Shown in pieces: positions 16,780 to 22,500 of a stretch of DNA of 22,500 bases (position 1 is the stretch's first letter; every line of letters starts with the position of its first letter). Origin of the DNA: Prorocentrum cordatum (lineage: Eukaryota > Sar > Dinophyceae > Prorocentrales > Prorocentraceae); assembly GCA_963575745.1 (NCBI GenBank), contig CAUYUJ010015728.1, positions 1-22,500 on the forward strand. The letters are read 5' to 3'. Both the position numbers and the translations under genes were made by a program. Below the pieces are notes generated by a model. The model searched no databases, was not told the origin of the DNA, and was given only the letters and a program-made list of their open reading frames with translations.

Positions 16780-17150
16780 TCGCATCGACTGTACTCACAC
16801 TAAGCTGAAACTCGGAAGCGCTGCACTCGGACCCCGCTGAATTGGCAAGAAGCTGAGCTCGCACGAGCCTGAACTCGGAGCAGATGCGCCGGCACAAACC
16901 AAATTGACAGCAGCTGCACTTGCACGCACTGAACTCGCACTACAGAAGTACCCTAAACGTGAAACTCGCATCCAGTGTGCGAGTTGAGCACGTGCGAGTT
17001 CAGAGCCTGCGAGCTCAGAGCGTGCGAGTGCAGTGCGTGCGAGTGCAGCGCCGTGCGAGCGCAACTGCGTGCGAGTCAAGTGCGTGTGAGTCAGGTGCGC
17101 GCGAGCAAGTGCGTGCAAGTCAAGTGCGTGCAAGTGAAGCCACTTCCTGG
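16780..17150. repeat. Cluster 3 of the 15-bp GTGCGAGT-core repeat, with a central flip
   Basis: 16780-16950 carries weakly spaced units in the actcgca sense (for example cactgaactcgcac). 16975-17145 carries about eleven units in the gtgcgagt sense at about 15-nt spacing, with consensus gtgcgagtnnagtgc. The last units drift to gtgcaagtcaagtgc. Confidence 0.87.
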
Positions 17151-17775
17151 ATGGGCTGTCGTCAAGACCAACAGTTTCGGCGAAGTCGTGGCGGCCCTTA
17201 CGGGCAAAGTAGGTATAGCCCCACCTCCTCCAAGCCTCCTCCTTCGCCCCCGCCCAAGGCTCCCCGACACCAGAAGCAGGAGCATAGATGGAAGTTAGCA
17301 GGCACGAGGTGCACATGCATTGACCGCTGACAGCGGGCAGCGACTCGCCGCTCAGACAGCCGTGTAGGGTTTGAACCTCGCTTTGAAACTCTGGCCTTCT
17401 CCCCTCAAGGCCACTATTTCTGCATTTTCTGAGCCACTCTTGGGCTCATCGTGTACCATCGTCTTCAAAATGTGCGGTCATTTCTCAGAGTTTATTCCCA
17501 GGAGCCTCACCAGAGAATGCCCAGGACTCTCTCGCCGACCTGGAAAAAAAAACCCAGTGGAACCTCATCATCATCGGGAGGCACTCCGAAGGTCTCCGAA
17601 GGTCCCCGATTTTGTATGACCACGCCGTGCCACTCTCCACCTTCATCCAGCTGAAGATGGCGGAGGAGGCTGCGTAGGCTGAGGACCCGCCCACCCCAGG
17701 CCGAGTTGCGGGGGAATGGAGGGTAGCATAGCATTTAAGTTGTCGACAGATGATTTACTTTCATCAACCATGCGA
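17151..17775. other. No supported gene
   Basis: Mixed sequence with only short frames. It includes the small palindrome ggtttgaacc near 17368. Nothing recognisable on either strand. Confidence 0.4.
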
Positions 17776-17777
17776 CG

Positions 17778-17835
17778 GTCCTCCTCCTCCTCCTCCTCCT
17801 CCTCCTCCTCTTTCCTGGTCCTCCTCTCCTGCTCA
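17778..17835. repeat. (TCC)n microsatellite
   Basis: Eleven or so TCC triplets, then a looser C/T-rich continuation. Confidence 0.9.
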
Positions 17836-17984
17836 TCCGCCTCCTGTTTCTCCTCCCATGTGCAGAGAACAGCCCTATCCGATTGCGCAGGAAACGATGG
17901 GCCAAATCATGCAAGTGCCAGGTTGGCATGAAGGTCCTGCAGTTGGCGGATAGACCCGGACCCAACGCAATGGGAGGGGATGTG

Positions 17985-18060
17985 TGCCGCGGGTACGGTG
18001 TCGGATGTGGCGCGAGCGCGCCCAGCTTGCCTGCCCCCCCCCTCGCCTCCCCTCCGTCCC
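17985..18060 (+). repeat. Diverged duplicate, copy 1
   Basis: Contains tgtcggatgtggcgcgagcg followed by cgcccagcttg and a C-rich stretch. A related copy lies at 18310-18365. Confidence 0.6.
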
Positions 18061-18139
18061 CAGTGGCACTGCCGCGACCCCTTATCGCCTCTCCGCCACT
18101 GGTCGCCCCGCCTCCGCCCTCTCCCCCCCCTTAGGCGCC

Positions 18140-18230
18140 TCTACGTCACGCCATGCTGTGACATACTACGCTTTGCGGTGCTCTTCTACGCCATGCCATG
18201 CCGTGCTCTACAATGCATCGCGTACCCTTT
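18140..18230. repeat. Degenerate TACGCCATGC repeats
   Basis: ctacg(t)cacgccatgc, tactacgctttgcggtg, cttctacgccatgcc and atgccgtgctctac follow one another. It is a low-copy degenerate array of about 10-30-nt words, with no coding sense. Confidence 0.55.
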
Positions 18231-18309
18231 CGGGATCATTGCCCTGCTCGACATCCGACTGTGCGAGTTGAGAGGGGATCTACGCCATGGTAAGGGATGG
18301 GAGGGAGGG

Positions 18310-18365
18310 GTAGGATGTCAGATTTGACGCGAGCGCACCTAGCTTGGCCCTCGCCCCTCCCATCG
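18310..18365 (+). repeat. Diverged duplicate, copy 2
   Basis: tgtcagatttgacgcgagcg followed by cacctagcttg and a C-rich stretch, matching copy 1 at 17985-18060 with a few substitutions. Confidence 0.6.
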
Positions 18366-18532
18366 GGCGCCCGCCCTCGCCTCCCGACGCCCGCGCCCCA
18401 GCGCCGCAGCCGGCGCCTCTGCCCAGCGGCGGCCTGGCCGGACCGGCATGGCCGGACTGGCCGGCTGTCAGGCCGCACCTTTCAGCGGCGTGGCGGTCCC
18501 GCCCTTCGGAGGTCCGGGCCTCCGGGAGGTAC

Positions 18533-18622
18533 GAGGAGGAGGAGGAGGAGGAGGAGGAGGAGGAGGAGGAGGAGGAGGAGGAGGAGGGGGGGGAGGAGGG
18601 GGAGGAGGAGGAGGAGGAGGTA
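18533..18622. repeat. (GGA)n microsatellite with a G-rich interruption
   Basis: Almost pure GGA/GAG triplets across about 90 nt, with a ggggggg block near 18588-18602. Glu, Gly and Arg runs in forward frames are by-products. Confidence 0.97.
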
Positions 18623-18624
18623 CA

Positions 18625-19100
18625 CCGATACCGCTATCGGCTTTGGCTGGGCCTCCTGGGAGGTCTTCGTCGCCACGGCGGGACTGTCTGCAAAAAGTCT
18701 CAGTCAGGCCGCACGCCGGGAGGGAAGCGGGGAGCGTAGCGGTATCTGGATTCTGTTGTCCTGCTGAATCGCAACCCGTGTTTGTGATGAACATTCATAT
18801 CTCCTGTGATTATAGAACCTATGCACTGCCCGCTAAGAGAATTCCATTCTTCACTAAGCGATTCAATCGAATTTGTCTCTCCATGACACGGGCGACGATA
18901 CCAAAAACAAAGTAAAAAGCCCCGGCTTTCATAAGGCCAGAGCAGGCGGGGTCGGAGTATCGGTCCGCATCCGCATGGCCGCATCGCCGGTGCATCGGCG
19001 GTGCGCGGCGACATGTGGTCCTAGTGTGCTCCAGCCCGACGTGGCCGATGCATCGCTGGAGCAAAAGCCAGGACTCCGTCATGCAGCAGCGCCCTGGGCG
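18625..19100. other. No supported gene
   Basis: Lower-GC stretch with short overlapping frames on both strands. No domain, repeat or RNA gene recognised. Confidence 0.4.
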
Positions 19101-19119
19101 ATGAGCTAAAAAATTGTAA

Positions 19120-19420
19120 GTGTTAGCCAGCGTCTACCCCAAATTGTGTGCCAACCGATCTGCGATGTGATCTGTGCGATGCAGTCTAAGCAGTGTCTTT
19201 TTCTACAGGGCAAGCCAGACACCGCCGATCAATGCGTGGCGATTTCCGCAATGTAATCCATGCGGTACAGTATGAAGTCGCACCACGTTGGCTGCACCGC
19301 TCTATGAGACGCTATCGCATTATGTGCCATGCCATGCTAATCTAGTCGACGCTGAGCTGAGCCGTGCGATGCTGCTGTAAGCCGTGCTGTGCTGGGCTGT
19401 GCCATGCGAGCGAACGGCGG
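19120..19420. repeat. Degenerate ATG/GTGC-word region
   Basis: Loose repetition of words such as gcgatgtgatctgtgcgatg, gccatgccatgc and gtgctgtgctgggctgtgcc. It may be a decayed simple repeat. No gene. Confidence 0.4.
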
Positions 19421-20095
19421 CAAGGAACGGCTGCGGCGGCAACGGACGGCAGTGGACGAGTGCAGGTGGCGGCAGCGGACGGCTGCGACGGGCAGCGACG
19501 AGACGGCCGGACGGGCACCGGGGCCCAGTTACCTAAGAACACGAGTAAGAACCCCTAATCGCAAGCACTGCTTGTGAAATTTGATTCCAGGCATGCTCGT
19601 GGGCGTCGTCGTCGCCTTCAATAGACCTTGATCGTCCTCTCTAGATCTTTCCCAGCGGCGGGGGCGGTGCGATCATCCGTCCACATCTAGTCTAGTCCCG
19701 TTGGACACGCGTCTGGCAGGTTGCCAGACATCTTTCCAACAAATGCTTGCGAGGATGAGAACTGCTAGGACATACGCATCCAAAAGTTACGCATGCTCAT
19801 CTGAGTGCTTATTGTTTGTGTGCCTGCCCGGCCAGTGCTCGCACTGAGGGGTTCTATCGAAGAATGTTGCGAGTCAGCATATGGCGAATCAGCACCACTC
19901 AATGCCTTCGGAAAGGCCTGTTGGCTGAAATGTCGAGCGAGCGTGCGGCCATGCTTGTGGACTTTTCGTGTGCTCCCAGCTGTTGGAGAAGCCACTTTGG
20001 GGGATACTGGCGAGGGATCGTCTCAGGGCCCATCTTGAGGTTCTTGTCTTGCGGTTCGGCCCTCCCTCCTAGGCCCATCTTTGGCCTTTTGCGGT
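19421..20095. other. No supported gene
   Basis: A CGG-rich start (19425-19530) followed by mixed sequence with only short frames. Nothing recognisable. Confidence 0.4.
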
Positions 20096-20099
20096 AGCC

Positions 20100-20245
20100 T
20101 GGTGGCGCTCTTGGGCCGTCTGGCGCATTCGAAATCCGCCTTGTAGGAGTCTTGCTGACCTCTCTGGGCCGTCGTGGGGCTCTCTGATGTCGTGTTGTGA
20201 TCCTCTTGGGCCGTCATGGGGCCTATCAAGGCCCTCGTTGGCGGG
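20100..20245 (+). repeat. Short repeat with a TGGGCCGTC core
   Basis: ctcttgggccgtc at about 20108, ctctgggccgtcgtggggc at about 20161 and ctcttgggccgtcatggggc at about 20203 recur about 42-54 nt apart. Confidence 0.6.
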
Positions 20246-20334
20246 TAATTGCAGCCTCGTTGGCAATGTTGGTTGCTCTTAAGAGCGAAAAGGCGTTATT
20301 CCGAAATTCATTGAACACTCTGCTCTAGTTTTTT

Positions 20335-20695
20335 CAAGGCCAGTCCAGTCCAGTGAAGGCCAATCCAGTTCAGTCCAGTCCAGCTCAGTCCATGCCATGC
20401 CAACCCAGTCCAGTGAAGCCAAGGCCAACCCAGTTCAGTCCAATCCAGTCCACCCAAGTCCAACCAATCCCTTATCAATCCAGCGCAGTCCAGGCCTATC
20501 CAGTCCAGTCCAGTCAAGACCAACCGAGTTCAGGCCACTCCAATCCAGTTTAGTCCAGTCCAGGTCAATCCAATTAAGACTTGCCCAGTCCAGGTTCATA
20601 CAGTCCAGTTCAGTTCAGTTCGATCAAGTCCCAGGCCAGTCCAGCCCAGTATACCTAGGCCAACCCGGTGTAGTCCAGTCCAGTCCAGTCCTTGG
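20335..20695. repeat. Degenerate CCAGT pentanucleotide array
   Basis: Words such as ccagtccagt, ccagttcagt and ccaatccagt fill about 360 nt. On the minus strand the array reads as GLDWT-like units, a stop-free pentamer reading and not a protein repeat of known function. Confidence 0.9.
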
Positions 20696-20989
20696 ACTCT
20701 TGGTACGGTCCCCAGCTCATTCTCCCGTATCCTTTTAGGGGTCAACGCTGGTAGATGTGTTCTCTTCGCTGGAAGTCTGGCAGGGTCGGTGCCTCTCGGG
20801 CCAAAATCATTGGCCTCCGGCGGTCGCTCGGGACAGTCTGGGCACCCCCACGCCGCTCTCGGCCAGGCGCAGCTGCTGGAAAGCACCCCGCGGGCTGGGA
20901 GATCCCTGGGAGACCCACAGAATCGCCCGGCATGACCCCACCTCGAGCGACAGGAGGTGGGCTTTGGAGCCTCAAGACGAGCACCTCGC

Positions 20990-21140
20990 CAGCGCGGAGA
21001 GGAAGCCCCGTGGCACGGAGGAGGAGGGGCGGTGAGGGGGGGGCACACGTCCGTGCCCCGAAGGAAGAAGGGGGGACAGGGCGGGAGGGAGGGGGGGGGC
21101 TCCGCGAGGGGGAGGGAGGGAGGGGGCGGGGAACCTCCGA
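20990..21140. repeat. G-rich GAGGGG tract
   Basis: Dense ggaggaggggcggtgaggg-like sequence with several G-runs of four or more. It could form G-quadruplexes on the + strand. A 400-codon forward frame crosses this and the MITE-like copy B (20957-22159), but I see no domain in it and consider it an opportunistic frame. Confidence 0.7.
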
Positions 21141-21384
21141 CGCACACCTCCGGGCCCCCCCGGCGGACGGCGCCGCGGCACCAGACCCGGCGGGACCGCC
21201 ACGGCCTCGGCGCCCCTCGTCGGCGCCCCGGCGCCGGCGCCCGGAGCCTGCGGGCTGCGGCCCTCGGCGTCCTTCGTCGGCGGGGCTGCGCCGCCGCCAC
21301 TGGACGGGGCGGGCGAGGGGCGCGCGGCGCTCATGGCTCGAGGGCCGAGGTGCCTGTCGCAGGCGAGTTTTCTCCCGGATCTCC

Positions 21385-21571
21385 GGGGTACTCGGGGGTG
21401 GACAGACCTCCTACCCTGACACGTCGATTGAGGAATTGGCCGTTTCCGGTTTGCGAGAGGACGTCGCGTCCGTCGTTTTGCGGGTCCAGGTCCGTCGGTT
21501 TCGGTCCCAGGCCGTTTTCACTAAGGAGAGGTCTACTAAAGGGAGGTTTGTCCACCGCCGAGGTACACCCC
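21385..21571 (+). mobile_element. MITE-like element, copy B
   Basis: Diverged relative of the element at 4241-4427. The terminal inverted repeats are clear: the left end reads tcgggggtggacagacctcc and the reverse complement of the right end reads tcggcggtggacaaacctcc, 18 of 20 identical. The direct repeat ggtac sits immediately outside both ends (21387-21391 and 21562-21566) and could be a 5-bp target duplication. The interior has no stop codon in one forward frame, so a long frame runs through it, but nothing suggests a protein. The superfamily was not identified. Confidence 0.65.
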
Positions 21572-21574
21572 CAG

Positions 21575-22500
21575 GGGGCTGTTGTCCGGAAGCACCCCGA
21601 TCGAGGATGGACGCCCCCCCCCGTCCCAGGGTTGGGTCCAACATGTCTGGTCCAGAGGAAGTCGCCCCAAGGGCGGGGATCTGCTTGGCAGCACTCTGAC
21701 GTGTGCATATTTCCTTCGGCGAGGACCATCGAGGAGCATCCTTCATCATTTGGCGAAAAAGCCACGCACGAAACCGACAAAAAACAGAGGGAATGGACGT
21801 CCGAGCGATGGCCAGTTTGGGGTCGCCATGTCCACCGTTATCCTGGGATTCCTGGAAGCTGCTGCTGCCAGGGTGAGGACGGCCGCATACCGCCCCTGGG
21901 TGCGCGGGAGCAGCGAGGCTTCGCGGTGCGGGGTGGTCGTCACCGCTTTGCGTCCCGTCACGCTGATACCTGCAGTTGCGGGGCATATGTGATCGTTGTT
22001 GGCCTCCAGGCCGGACTCTTGTCGCCACGGCCGGACTCCCCTCGAAGCTCGGGTCGAAGCACGTCGCACTTCCTCGCATCGCGAAAGATTCACCGTGGAG
22101 CGTTCTGGGCCGTTGGCCGCCCTGGGGCCGTCAGGGAACTGCTCGAGGTAGACAGCTGATCCCTGGGAGGCGGTCGAGATCTCTGGAGCCCCACAGAAGC
22201 GACACAAATCACAACGTCGGACAGGGGTTTGTGGAGGAGGGGGGAGGGAAGGGGGTGAGAGGAGGCTGGGAGGTGGGCGTGAGGATGGAATGAGGAGGGA
22301 GGAGAAGGGCGAGGGACGGAGGACGAGGGAGGTCCGAGGAGCAGCAGGGACGAGAAGGGCGCCGCGACGTCCAGCCTCATCGGATCAGTTCTGCCCGGCA
22401 CGGCGATGCTGCCTGCCCAGTGGCGTGCGCTCGGTGCCGCCGAAGAAGCACCTCGAAGAGCCGTCGTGGGCCTGCCTTGGGGCGCCGCTGGGTCGTTTGG
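21575..22500. other. No convincing gene
   Basis: Overlapping frames on both strands, none with recognisable domains. A GGGA/GAGG-rich stretch lies at about 22230-22345. The window ends without a feature that I can name. Confidence 0.35.

Noticed and set aside
20957-22159. A 400-codon forward frame, the longest outside the palindrome apart from the coiled-coil region
   Set aside because: It crosses G-rich simple sequence and a MITE-like element and shows no domain or stable codon bias.

Overview
The window looks like nuclear DNA of a GC-rich, repeat-laden eukaryote, most probably a dinoflagellate. There are no operons, no bacterial-type gene packing, and no rRNA or tRNA gene that I could see. 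Most long reading frames are by-products of stop-poor simple repeats. Three things point to a dinoflagellate. A 21-nt stretch at 8141-8161 matches the dinoflagellate spliced leader at 18 of 21 positions. Two broken coding regions on the + strand, at about 8.8-9.6 kb and 12.1-13.1 kb, resemble parts of dinoflagellate LINE-like proteins. Short G/C-ending coding islands are scattered among microsatellites. Family recognition is from memory and was not checked by a search.

Layout. Positions 1-5785 form one giant inverted repeat (2904-nt and 2870-nt arms, spacer about 11 nt, centre near 2910). Everything in 1-2904 therefore recurs in reverse in 2916-5785: two coding-like islands, a MITE-like element, a 101-bp tandem repeat and several microsatellites. 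The arms differ by one 34-bp tandem duplication, one substitution and at least nine 1-2 nt indels. All the small indels found lie within about 820 nt of the centre, so a fold-back read or assembly artefact must be considered before any biology.

Positions 5786-8560 hold purine and pyrimidine tracts, one good 72-bp exon candidate (6854-6925), a short hairpin (7493-7556), a long CTC/CAT microsatellite, and the spliced-leader relic. Positions 8560-13140 hold the coiled-coil fragment, a fold-back element (9637-9774), a weak reading frame (9866-10357), a 1.7-kb stretch without a convincing gene, and the reverse-transcriptase C-terminal fragment. All of the coding signal here is on the + strand.

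Positions 13190-17150 are a repeat province. It contains 95/97-bp and 73-bp tandem repeats, a GAGGCT array, three clusters of a 15-bp GTGCGAGT-core repeat whose orientation flips inside each cluster, a 550-bp TGC array, and 90-bp tandem units. Positions 17150-22500 are gene-poor, with GGA, ATGCC-like and CCAGT arrays. A third, diverged copy of the MITE-like element lies at 21385-21571. Its 20-bp terminal inverted repeats and candidate target duplication make it the best evidence here for a discrete mobile element, possibly an undescribed one.
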